Assembly (NCBI GenBank): GCA_910584905.1
Contig: CAJUCQ010000043.1
Coordinates: 1 to 26,992 of the forward strand
Reading direction: 5' to 3'
DNA from: an uncultured Muribaculaceae bacterium
GTDB taxonomy: Bacteria; Bacteroidota; Bacteroidia; Bacteroidales; Muribaculaceae
Length of the DNA: 26,992 nucleotides
Shown: positions 16,437-24,453 of the stretch, in pieces
How the letters are laid out: the number at the start of each line of letters is the position of its first letter
How positions within the stretch are numbered: position 1 is the first letter of the stretch
Position numbers and translations under genes: made by a program
Notes under the pieces: model-generated
The model's database searches: none
What the model saw: only the letters and a program-made list of their open reading frames with translations
What the model was told of the DNA's origin: nothing

Positions 16437-17927
16437 TCAGTCGGCGCCGAGGGTGCGGCGCACGGCCTTGCGGATGGCGTCGGCCTCGGCGCCGCCGCGG
16501 CGGAGTGTGCGGATAAGGCCGTCGATGTAGCGGTCTTTGTTGCGGTAGCCGCAGAGCTGGGCCACGTTGCTGGAGATGAGCATCGATTTCTGGTTGTAGA
16601 CCCGCAGGATGGCTTCGTAGTCGCCGGTGGACTCGTAGCGGCTGAATTCGTCGCAGAAGTGCTCGAACAGGCCCCGGGGATTGATTTCGGCGGGGAGCTC
16701 GCGGAGGTGGCGTTCGAGGGTGGCGACGTCGCGGCAGCGGGCGTCGACGCGGTATTCCATCGTGCGTTTGACGCGGTGGCGGGTGTGGAGCATGGCCTGT
16801 TCGCGGAGGTCGGCGCGGAAGAGCGCGAGGATGGTCTTGCGCACGCGGTTGAAGGCGCGCTCGGGGTTCTGGCCGTTTGCCGCGGCGACGGCTTTGACGA
16901 CGTCTTCGAGGATGAGCATGTTCTCGATTTCGGCCACTTCGGGCACCATGATGCGCTTGCGCCGGAGGTAGGCCACTTCGGCTTCGTCGCGGCGGTCGCG
17001 GTCGACGATGCCCGTGCTGTCGAGTTTGTGGAAGCCTGCGAGGTCGTTGAAGGTGCGGACGGCTTCAATCACCTTGTTGCAGCTGCCGAGGGAGCGTACG
17101 GTGAAGTCCGGGAATATGAGGGGATAGAGTTTGGCGTCGATGGAGTGCTCGCCGTCGCCTTCGATGAACAGCACGGGTTTACGGCCTCCGACGAGGGTCA
17201 TGTACAGTTCGGGCGATATGCCGCTTTGAGGCGGCAGGAGGTCGTAGTCCCAGAGGCGCGAGGCGGGGTCGCAGTCGCGCACCCACACGACTTGGGCTCC
17301 GTTGCGTGTGGAGGCGAATTCGGGGTCGTGGGTGGTGTAGCAGAAGGTGCAGTCGGAGCGGAGTTCTTCGAGGCGGTTCCAGAGCGAGGAGGTGAGGGTG
17401 GGGTGGAGGAACAGCTCGGGGGAGTCGATGAAGATGACGGCTTTTTTTGGGGCGTACATGACCGCCCCGGCGTAGTAGAGCACGGCGCGTTCGCCGTCGG
17501 AGAGGCGTATGGCCGAGTATGTGTCGTCGTCGAATCCTTTTGAGAAGAGTATCTTTCCGCTGTCGATCAGCACTCTGTTGCCGGGAAATACCGCTTGCCA
17601 CAGGCTGATGACGCTGTCGAGGCGCGTGGGGCTGAGGCGCGCGTCCTTGCCGTCGGCGAGGGCGAGTTTGTAGCCGATGAGGTTGATCATCTCGTCGTGC
17701 ATGAGCTTGGCGAGCAGGTCTTCGAGCGGGGTGCGGCCGTCGGCCGAGCGGCTGTAGAGAGCTTCGAGGGCCGACATCCTGAATGCTTTCGGGCCGAGGG
17801 AGTCGGCGAGGGCGTCGGTGAAGCGGGTTTTGCCGGCGCCGTTGGCGCCTATGATTACGAGGCTTTCGCCTGAGTCGAGCGTTGCGGGCGGGGCGCCGTT
17901 GCGGCGGGCGGGGAGAGTGATTTCCAT
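16437..17927 (-). CDS. Single-chain AAA/ABC-type ATPase fused to a DUF4435 TOPRIM-like domain
   Basis: The 496-residue protein joins two domains. The N-terminal part is an ABC/SMC-like ATPase of the OLD/AAA_15 kind: Walker A GANGAGKT (27-34), signature LSDGER (142-147), Walker B VIFIDSPE (164-171) and switch histidine in THDPEF (199-204). The C-terminal part matches DUF4435, a TOPRIM-like domain: FIEGD (254-258, acidic Glu256), a GSC-N segment near 281-284, VDRD (308-311) and AEIEN (332-336). All the expected acidic positions are kept, so a metal-dependent nuclease is plausible. In the PARIS anti-phage system the same two domains are AriA and AriB, and fused forms are known. Here the gene stands between housekeeping gyrB and an efflux operon with no other defence gene. 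A genome-maintenance role is the alternative. Confidence 0.85.
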   Translation of the reverse strand: MEITLPARRNGAPPATLDSGESLVIIGANGAGKTRFTDALADSLGPKAFRMSALEALYSRSADGRTPLEDLLAKLMHDEMINLIGYKLALADGKDARLSPTRLDSVISLWQAVFPGNRVLIDSGKILFSKGFDDDTYSAIRLSDGERAVLYYAGAVMYAPKKAVIFIDSPELFLHPTLTSSLWNRLEELRSDCTFCYTTHDPEFASTRNGAQVVWVRDCDPASRLWDYDLLPPQSGISPELYMTLVGGRKPVLFIEGDGEHSIDAKLYPLIFPDFTVRSLGSCNKVIEAVRTFNDLAGFHKLDSTGIVDRDRRDEAEVAYLRRKRIMVPEVAEIENMLILEDVVKAVAAANGQNPERAFNRVRKTILALFRADLREQAMLHTRHRVKRTMEYRVDARCRDVATLERHLRELPAEINPRGLFEHFCDEFSRYESTGDYEAILRVYNQKSMLISSNVAQLCGYRNKDRYIDGLIRTLRRGGAEADAIRKAVRRTLGAD

Positions 17928-17972
17928 TGTTGTCGCGGATGTTTTTGGAGACGCAAGTTAGCTAAATCGCTA

Positions 17973-17980
17973 CAAATATA
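17973..17980 (-). promoter_or_regulatory. Candidate -7 box for the ATPase-DUF4435 gene
   Basis: TATATTTG on the minus strand matches TAnnTTTG, about 46 bp before the start codon. No clear TTTG box lies 19-21 bp upstream, so this is a partial match. Confidence 0.4.
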
Positions 17981-18096
17981 CAAGTGATTAATAGATATTA
18001 ACAGGAAACTGTCGAGTTTTAAATAATTAACATTCGTGTGGATAAAAAGGAGAATTATTTTTCCAAAAAGACGAACTGAATTTGCGTAAAAATGAG

Positions 18097-18104
18097 TAAT
18101 TTTG
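18097..18104 (+). promoter_or_regulatory. Candidate -7 box for the RND efflux operon
   Basis: TAATTTTG matches TAnnTTTG about 105 bp before the first gene of the operon. The upstream -33 region is poor. The 280-bp divergent gap it sits in (17928-18207) is AT-rich and has room for a regulator site, but I see no obvious operator and no regulator gene is adjacent. Confidence 0.45.
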
Positions 18105-18207
18105 CACCGGTTTCCGTGCGCACACGCTCCTTGTTTAAAGGAAAAACACTTGCGGGGCGGTGCATTTGGTCCTATGAATTAAGATAATATACAATATTTT
18201 AGACGTA

Positions 18208-19380
18208 ATGAAAAAGACAGCAGCATGCATTATGGGCGTGGCCTTCGCGGGCTTCGCTCTTTCAGCTACATTCACTGCCTGCTCGGGAAAAGACTCCGCC
18301 GCTCCGGGCGGGGCTATGAGCGCACCTCAGATTGCAGTCCTGACGGTTAAGGCCGAGGACTCGGAACTCGCAAAGACTTATCCTGCCACCATCAAAGGCA
18401 AGACCGACATTGCCATCCGCCCGCAGGTAACGGGCTTTATCACGAAAGTACACGTCGACGAGGGCCAGCGTGTACGCAAGGGTCAGGTTCTCTTTACGCT
18501 TGACCAAGTACAGTTTCAGGCTGCCGTGGCGCAGGCTGAGGCCGCCGTCAATTCGGCGCGCACGGCTCTGAGCACGGCTCAGATCACGGAGCAGAATAAA
18601 AAAATGCTTCTCGACAAGAATATCATCAGCGAATACGAGTGGCAGATGGCCGCCAACACTCTCGCTCAGGCCAAGGCCCAGCTCGCGCAGGCCGAGGCCG
18701 GCCTCGTGACGGCGCGCAAGAATCTTGCCTACACCGTGGTGACGGCTCCGAGCGACGGCGTCGTAGGCACGATTCCCAACCGCGAGGGTTCGCTCGCGTC
18801 GCCTTCGTCGGCCCAGCCGCTTACGACCGTGAGCGACAATTCGGAGGTGTATGCCTACTTCTCGCTCACCGAGAGAGACCTCCTCGAACTTGGCGAGAAA
18901 GGCTCGGTCGAGGCTGCCATCAAGGCCATGCCCGCCGTAAATCTCGTGCTTGCCGACGGGTCGGTGTATCCGCTTTCGGGCACGGTTGCGACGGTGTCGG
19001 GCGTAATCGAGGGCACCACCGGCTCGGCTTCGGTGCGCGCGCTCTTCGACAACCCGAATTCGACGCTCCGCTCGGGCAACACGGGCATGATTTCCATCCC
19101 CGTCATCAACAAGAATGTGATTATGATTCCGCAGAAGTCGACGTTCGAGGTTCAGGACAAGCGTTTTGTCTACACGCTCAATGATTCGAACCGCACGGTG
19201 ACTACTCCCGTCACGGTTCAGGCCGTGAGCGACGGCAAGCAGTTTGTGGTTCTCTCCGGTCTCAAGCCCGGCGACCGAGTTGTGACCGAAGGCGTCGGCA
19301 CGACCGTCCGCGAAGGCATGCCCGTTCAGCCCGTCGAGGCCGCCACGGCTCAGGAGGCCGCAGCTCCCGCCCGACAGTAA
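18208..19380 (+). CDS. RND efflux periplasmic adaptor (membrane fusion lipoprotein)
   Basis: The 390-residue protein links the inner-membrane pump to the outer-membrane channel. A lipoprotein signal ends in FTAC with Cys25. The order then follows the AcrA/MexA family: a first lipoyl half (IRPQVTGFITKVHVDEGQ, about 70-90), an alpha-helical hairpin (about 100-180, Ala/Gln-rich), a second lipoyl half (NLAYTVVTAPSDGVVG), a beta-barrel, and a membrane-proximal domain ending with LKPGDRVVTEGVGTTVREGMPV. The length is normal. The pump gene follows after 36 bp and the channel gene after that, so the full tripartite system is encoded. No TetR- or AraC-type regulator is adjacent. The substrates cannot be read from the sequence; drugs, bile salts or fatty acids are typical. 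Confidence 0.95.
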   Translation: MKKTAACIMGVAFAGFALSATFTACSGKDSAAPGGAMSAPQIAVLTVKAEDSELAKTYPATIKGKTDIAIRPQVTGFITKVHVDEGQRVRKGQVLFTLDQVQFQAAVAQAEAAVNSARTALSTAQITEQNKKMLLDKNIISEYEWQMAANTLAQAKAQLAQAEAGLVTARKNLAYTVVTAPSDGVVGTIPNREGSLASPSSAQPLTTVSDNSEVYAYFSLTERDLLELGEKGSVEAAIKAMPAVNLVLADGSVYPLSGTVATVSGVIEGTTGSASVRALFDNPNSTLRSGNTGMISIPVINKNVIMIPQKSTFEVQDKRFVYTLNDSNRTVTTPVTVQAVSDGKQFVVLSGLKPGDRVVTEGVGTTVREGMPVQPVEAATAQEAAAPARQ

Positions 19381-19416
19381 TCCGATGACCCTCCACCATT
19401 CAAAGTTTATAAAACA

Positions 19417-22400
19417 GTGAAACTCGATACATTTATCAATCGCCCGGTGCTTTCGACGGTAATTTCGATTTTTATCGTCCTGCTGGGTATTATCGGCCTG
19501 ACGTCGCTGCCCGTGACGCAGTATCCGGATATTGCGCCTCCCACAATTCAGGTGTCGACCACCTACACGGGCGCCAACGCGCAGGCTGTGCTCAACTCGG
19601 TGATTGCTCCTCTTGAGGAAGCCATCAACGGTGCCGAGGGCATGACCTACATGAAATCGACGGCCACCAACACCGGCTCGGCCACAATCAACGTATACTT
19701 CAAGCAGGGTTTCAACCCTGACATGGCTGCCGTGGACGTGCAGAACCGCGTGGCCAAGGCTCAGAATCTTCTCCCGTCGGAGGTGCTTCAGGTGGGCGTG
19801 CTGACGCAGAAGCGCCAAAGCTCGATGCTCGTGGGCATAGCCCTCGTCGACGAGTCGGACACGTACACGCCGGAGTTCTTGGACAACTATATGAAAATCA
19901 ACATTGTGCCTCAGCTTCAGCGTGTTTCGGGCGTGGGCGACGTGCTCAGCTTCGGCGCCGACTATTCGATGCGCGTGTGGCTCAAGCCCGATGTCATGGC
20001 CCAGTACAGCCTGATGCCCTCGGATGTGTCGGCGGCTCTTGCCGAGCAGAATATCGAGGCCGCGCCGGGCGCATTCGGCGAGCAGGGCGACCAGTCGTTC
20101 CAGTATATCATGCGCTACAAGGGCCGTCTGACCACGCCCGAGGAGTTCGGCGACATCGTGATTCGCGCCCTCCCGACGGGCGAGGTGCTCTATCTCAAGG
20201 ATGTGGCCGACATCGAGCTTGGCCGCGTGACCTACGGCTTCGCCAATACGTCGAACGGCCACCCGTCGACTATGGCCATCGTGTTCCAGACCGCCGGCTC
20301 GAACGCCACGCAGATTATCGAAGACTGTCTGCAACTCGTCGACAACCTCCGAAGCGAGCTCCCGAAGGGGCTTGCCATCGACGTGCCGATGAACAACAAC
20401 GACTTCCTCTATGCGTCGATCAACAACGTGCTCCACACGCTTATCGAGGCGTTTATCCTCGTGTTCTTCGTGGTTTACGTGTTCCTTCAGGACTTCCGTT
20501 CGACGCTTATCCCCGCGATAGCCATCCCCGTGGCGCTTATCGGCACATTCTTCGTGCTTAACCTCATCGGCTTCTCCATCAACCTCATCACCCTCTCGGC
20601 CCTCGTGCTTGCGATTGCGATTGTGGTCGACGACGCGATTGTGGTCGTCGAGGCCGTCCACGCCAAGCTCGACGCGGGTTATACGTCGGCCCGGCGCGCT
20701 TCGATCGACGCCATGAACGAAATCGCCTCGGCGCTTATCTCCATCACGCTTGTGATGATGCTCGTGTTCATTCCCGTGTCGTTCATGCCGGGCACGGCGG
20801 GCGTGTTCTACCGCCAGTTCGGTCTGACGATGGCAATCGCCATCGGCTTCTCGGCTGTGAACGCCCTCACGCTGTCGCCTGCTCTTTGCGCCCTCTTCCT
20901 CAAGCCCCACAAGGACGACAAGCGCACCGCCGGCGAGCGCCTCAAGGCGGCCTACGGCGCGGCCAACGAGATAGCGAAGGCCCGCTACGGCGGCGGCTTC
21001 GGCCTCAACGTGCCCCCGGTGTTTACGGTCATCGGCCTTGTGGCGACGATTACGTTCCTCGTTCTTGGCTGGTACAGCTTCCATAACGTCGTTCTCAGCA
21101 TCGTGGCGTGGGCCGTGGCTCTCTTTACGGTTGCGGCAATCTTCGGCAAGCGTTTCCATGCCGCCTTCGAGAAGGGCTACGCCTCGCTTCTGAGCGTCTA
21201 CGGCAAATGCGCCGAGTTTGTGAGCCGTCATAAAATCACGGCTTTCGCTTCGGTTGTCGCCGCCATCGCCTTCCTCGGCTGGATAATGTACGTCACCCCG
21301 ACGGCCCTCGTCCCCAACGAGGACACGGGCACGATATTCGTGATGGTCGACCTTCCTCCCGGCTCGTCGCAGGAACGCACCACCGAGGTTATGGCCCAGG
21401 TCGACGAAATCATCGGCCGTATTCCCGCCGTGCAGATTCGCGAGGGCATCAACGGCTACAGCTTCCTTGCCGGTCAGGGCGCCACTTACGGCACCTTTAT
21501 CGTCAAGCTCAAGGACTGGGCTGACCGCACTTCGGCCGAGTCGTCCGACGCGATTATCGGACAGCTTTACGCCATGACCTCGCAGGAGGTGAAGGACGCC
21601 CGCGTGATGATTTTCGCTCCGCCTATGATTTCGGGTTATTCGACGACCAACGGTTTCGAACTCGTGATGCAGGACAAGAAGGGCGGCGACGTCAACCAGT
21701 TCTTCGAGGTTGTGCAGGGTTTCCTCGCTCAGCTCAACGCCCAGCCTGAAATCCAGATGGCCTACACGACGTTCAATCCCGCCTTCCCGCAGTATCTCGT
21801 CGATATCGACGCGGCCAAGGCCAAGCAGGCCGGTCTCAGCCCTGCGGTGCTCCTCCAGACGCTTCAGGGCTATTACGGCGGCATGTACGTGTCGAACTTC
21901 AACCGCTTCGGCAAAATCTACCGCGTGATGATGCAGGCGGCTCCCGATGCGCGCGTCAGCCCCGAGACCCTCAGCTCCATCAAGGTGCGCAACGGCAACG
22001 AGATGGCGTCGATATCGAACTTCCTGACGCTCAAGCGCGTCTACGGCCCTGACCTTCTCGACCGCTTCAACATGTTCTCGAGTATCTCCGTGTCGGGCCA
22101 GCCCGCGCCGGGCTATTCGTCGGGCGAGGCTCTTGAGGCCATCCGCCGCGTGGCCGCCACGGCTCTCCCGCAGGGCTACGGCTACGACTATGCGGGCATG
22201 ACGCGCGAGGAAGCCGGTTCGAGCGGCAGCGCCACGACTACGATTTTCGGGCTTTGTCTTCTCTTCGTGTTCCTGATTCTTTCGGCCCAGTACGAGAGCT
22301 ATCTGCTGCCGCTTGCCGTTATCCTGTCGATACCCTTCGGTCTTGCCGGCGCATTCGTGTTCGCTCAGATATTCGGCATCTCCAACAATATCTACCTTCA

Positions 22401-22794
22401 GATTGCGCTCATCATGCTCATCGGTCTTCTTGCGAAGAACGCCATTCTGATTGTGGAGTTCGCACTCGAACGCCGCATGACGGGCATGAGCATCTTCAAG
22501 TCGGCCATCGCCGGCGCCACGGCCCGTCTGCGCCCCATCCTGATGACGTCGCTCGCAATGGTTATCGGCCTTCTGCCGATGATGTTCTCGTCGGGCGTCG
22601 GCGCCAACGGCAACCGCGCTCTCGGCGCCGGCTCTGTGGGCGGCATGCTTATAGGCATGATATTCCAGATATTCGTCGTTCCGGCCCTGTTTATCACCTT
22701 CCAGACGATTCAGGAGCGCTTCAAGCCCATCAAGTGGCATAACGAGGAGAAGGGCGGCAACATCGCCAACGAAATTGAGCAGTATGCGCGCTGA
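19417..22794 (+). CDS. RND (HAE-1 family) efflux pump with an extra two-helix insertion
   Basis: The 1125-residue inner-membrane transporter is the proton-driven pump of the tripartite system. The start is a GTG at 19417, giving the standard N-terminus (residues 2-8, KLDTFIN) of HAE-1 pumps. The proton-relay residues are present: Asp405-Asp406 in IVVDDAIVVVE and Lys1007 in LLAKNAILIVE, equivalent to AcrB Asp407/408 and Lys940. The protein is about 75 residues longer than AcrB. The added length lies mostly between the two halves (about 497-583) and includes two hydrophobic segments (about 536-553 and 556-578), not present at this place in AcrB. The periplasmic domains look complete. The adaptor precedes by 36 bp and the channel follows by 39 bp. 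A minus-strand reading frame of over 1500 codons across this operon is a codon-bias artefact. Confidence 0.95.
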   Translation: MKLDTFINRPVLSTVISIFIVLLGIIGLTSLPVTQYPDIAPPTIQVSTTYTGANAQAVLNSVIAPLEEAINGAEGMTYMKSTATNTGSATINVYFKQGFNPDMAAVDVQNRVAKAQNLLPSEVLQVGVLTQKRQSSMLVGIALVDESDTYTPEFLDNYMKINIVPQLQRVSGVGDVLSFGADYSMRVWLKPDVMAQYSLMPSDVSAALAEQNIEAAPGAFGEQGDQSFQYIMRYKGRLTTPEEFGDIVIRALPTGEVLYLKDVADIELGRVTYGFANTSNGHPSTMAIVFQTAGSNATQIIEDCLQLVDNLRSELPKGLAIDVPMNNNDFLYASINNVLHTLIEAFILVFFVVYVFLQDFRSTLIPAIAIPVALIGTFFVLNLIGFSINLITLSALVLAIAIVVDDAIVVVEAVHAKLDAGYTSARRASIDAMNEIASALISITLVMMLVFIPVSFMPGTAGVFYRQFGLTMAIAIGFSAVNALTLSPALCALFLKPHKDDKRTAGERLKAAYGAANEIAKARYGGGFGLNVPPVFTVIGLVATITFLVLGWYSFHNVVLSIVAWAVALFTVAAIFGKRFHAAFEKGYASLLSVYGKCAEFVSRHKITAFASVVAAIAFLGWIMYVTPTALVPNEDTGTIFVMVDLPPGSSQERTTEVMAQVDEIIGRIPAVQIREGINGYSFLAGQGATYGTFIVKLKDWADRTSAESSDAIIGQLYAMTSQEVKDARVMIFAPPMISGYSTTNGFELVMQDKKGGDVNQFFEVVQGFLAQLNAQPEIQMAYTTFNPAFPQYLVDIDAAKAKQAGLSPAVLLQTLQGYYGGMYVSNFNRFGKIYRVMMQAAPDARVSPETLSSIKVRNGNEMASISNFLTLKRVYGPDLLDRFNMFSSISVSGQPAPGYSSGEALEAIRRVAATALPQGYGYDYAGMTREEAGSSGSATTTIFGLCLLFVFLILSAQYESYLLPLAVILSIPFGLAGAFVFAQIFGISNNIYLQIALIMLIGLLAKNAILIVEFALERRMTGMSIFKSAIAGATARLRPILMTSLAMVIGLLPMMFSSGVGANGNRALGAGSVGGMLIGMIFQIFVVPALFITFQTIQERFKPIKWHNEEKGGNIANEIEQYAR

Positions 22795-22833
22795 CGCAAT
22801 CATGACAGCCCCACACAAATCAAATCATAAAAG

Positions 22834-24222
22834 ATGAACAAAATAATCAAACTTGCGCTGCCGGCCTTGGCCGCCGTTGCGATGACCACGCTGAGCAGCT
22901 GCCATATATACAAGAAGTTCGAGACGCCGACGTCGACGGAGCTTACCCGCGCCTACGCCGAGGCCAAGGCCACGCCCTCGGACTCGACGGCCTTGGGCAA
23001 CCTGCCGTGGCAGCAGGTATTCACCGACCCCGTGCTTCAGGACCTCATAGGCCGCGCGCTGGCCAATAACACCAACCTCCGCAACGCTCAGCTCAATATC
23101 GACGCCGCGCGTGCGGGGCTGAAGGGCGCGCGTCTGGCCTACCTGCCGTCGATAGCCCTCGCGCCCAACGGCGCCGGAGCATCCTACGCAGGGAGCAATA
23201 TCTCGTGGACCTACACCATCCCCGCGCAGGCAAGCTGGGAAATCGACATTTTCGGCAAGCTGCTCAACGGCAAGCGCTCGGCTCAGGCTCAGGTCTACCG
23301 GAGCGAGGCCTATGCGCAGGCCGTGCGCTCGCAGATTATCGGCGGCGTAGCCACGACCTACTACGCCATCGCCGCCGTGAAGGAGCAGCTCGCTCTTTCG
23401 CGGTCGACAGCCGTGCTGTGGAAGGAGAGCGTCGAGACGATGCGCAACCTCAAACTTGCCGGCCGCGTCACGGAGGCGGCCGTGGTGCAGTCGGCGGCAA
23501 ACTATTATAATATCCTTGCCACCATCACCGACCTCGAGGTGAGCCTCGACCAGCTCTACAACTCGATGAGCCTTCTGCTGAACACGCTTCCGCAGGAGTG
23601 GGCCGTGGCCGAGGGCATCGAACTGGCCCTGCCCTCGGCTTACGAGGGAGGCGTGGCCATGCAGGCCCTCAGCTCGCGTCCCGACGTGCGCGCCGCCGAG
23701 CAAGATCTTGCCGTGGCCTACTACGCCACCAATCAGGCCCGCGCGGCCTTCTACCCGGGGCTCAGCATATCGTTCAACGGCGGCTTCACCAATCTGCTCG
23801 GGTCGATGGTCAAGAACCCCGGCGACTGGTTCTATCAGCTTGCCGGTTCGCTTGTGGCTCCGCTCTTCGCCCGCGGCCAGAATATCGCCAACCTCGAAGC
23901 CTCCAAGGCCCGCCAGCAACAGGCGATGAACACTTTCGAGTACACGCTCATGTCGGCGGCGGCCGAAGTCAGCGACGCTCTTACGGTCTACGCCAAGAGC
24001 ATAGAGAAGTCGGAGGCGTTGCGCCGGCAGGTTGAGAATCTCGAAAAGAGCGTCGAATATACCAACGACCTGCTCCTTTACTCTACCGGCTCTACTACCT
24101 ATCTTGAGGTGCTGACCGCACAGCAGAGCCTTCTCGGCGCGCAGATTTCGCAGATAACCACCGACCTCGCGCGCGCAAAAGCTGTCATCTCGCTCTATCA
24201 GAGCCTTGGCGGCGGACGCTGA
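22834..24222 (+). CDS. RND outer-membrane efflux channel (NodT/OprM-type lipoprotein)
   Basis: The 462-residue protein is the outer-membrane exit duct of the tripartite pump. It has a lipoprotein signal ending LSSC (Cys23), followed by the family's duplicated outer-membrane factor repeats. Recognisable pieces are NLPWQQVFTDPVLQDLIGRAL and NNTNLRNAQLNIDAARAGLK in the first repeat, ASWEIDIFGKL (typical W-E-D-FGK), and LSSRPDVRAAEQDLAVAYYATNQARAAFYPGLS in the second. The C-terminal coiled helices end with YLEVLTAQQSLLGAQISQ. The length and order fit the OprM/NodT group. It is the third gene of the operon and is followed by a strong hairpin terminator (24288-24334). Confidence 0.95.
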   Translation: MNKIIKLALPALAAVAMTTLSSCHIYKKFETPTSTELTRAYAEAKATPSDSTALGNLPWQQVFTDPVLQDLIGRALANNTNLRNAQLNIDAARAGLKGARLAYLPSIALAPNGAGASYAGSNISWTYTIPAQASWEIDIFGKLLNGKRSAQAQVYRSEAYAQAVRSQIIGGVATTYYAIAAVKEQLALSRSTAVLWKESVETMRNLKLAGRVTEAAVVQSAANYYNILATITDLEVSLDQLYNSMSLLLNTLPQEWAVAEGIELALPSAYEGGVAMQALSSRPDVRAAEQDLAVAYYATNQARAAFYPGLSISFNGGFTNLLGSMVKNPGDWFYQLAGSLVAPLFARGQNIANLEASKARQQQAMNTFEYTLMSAAAEVSDALTVYAKSIEKSEALRRQVENLEKSVEYTNDLLLYSTGSTTYLEVLTAQQSLLGAQISQITTDLARAKAVISLYQSLGGGR

Positions 24223-24287
24223 GAAAAATGTAATTGTTCGTGCTTTTTACGCGGCATTCCGAAAGAGTTTGCCGATGAAAATTAGAA

Positions 24288-24334
24288 AAAATACCCGCAA
24301 AAAATCTTTTTTCACGATTTTTTGCGGGTATTTT
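24288..24334. terminator. Bidirectional-looking hairpin terminator after the efflux operon
   Basis: AAAATACCCGCAAAAAATC (24288-24306) and its exact reverse complement (24316-24334) form a 19-bp perfect stem with a 9-nt loop. A-rich left and T-rich right ends make it able to terminate in either direction. It separates the efflux operon from the serpin gene. Confidence 0.85.
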
Positions 24335-24354
24335 CATTTTTATATGTATATTTG
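24321..24354 (+). promoter_or_regulatory. Bacteroidota-type promoter for the serpin gene
   Basis: TATATTTG (24347-24354) matches TAnnTTTG. A TTTG (24321-24324) lies 22 bp upstream, slightly longer than the usual 19-21, and falls inside the right arm of the preceding terminator. A leader of nearly 100 nt precedes the start codon. Confidence 0.5.
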
Positions 24355-24453
24355 CGATTGGAACCCCGAAATAGCAAACCTGTGACAGTCGGAGCGTGTC
24401 TCATTTCCTCATCAACCGGCATAAAAATTTATCAACCAATACAAATAAACATC

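Noticed and set aside
16313..17068. Upstream extension of the gyrB frame to 17068
   Set aside because: The extra 252 codons are low-complexity Ser/Thr/Pro/Ala/Arg and lie inside the ATPase-DUF4435 gene. The ATG at 16312 gives the conserved GyrB start and follows a promoter.
24322..24453. Serpin start at the TTG at 24322
   Set aside because: It would bury the lipoprotein signal peptide and start within the terminator and promoter region.
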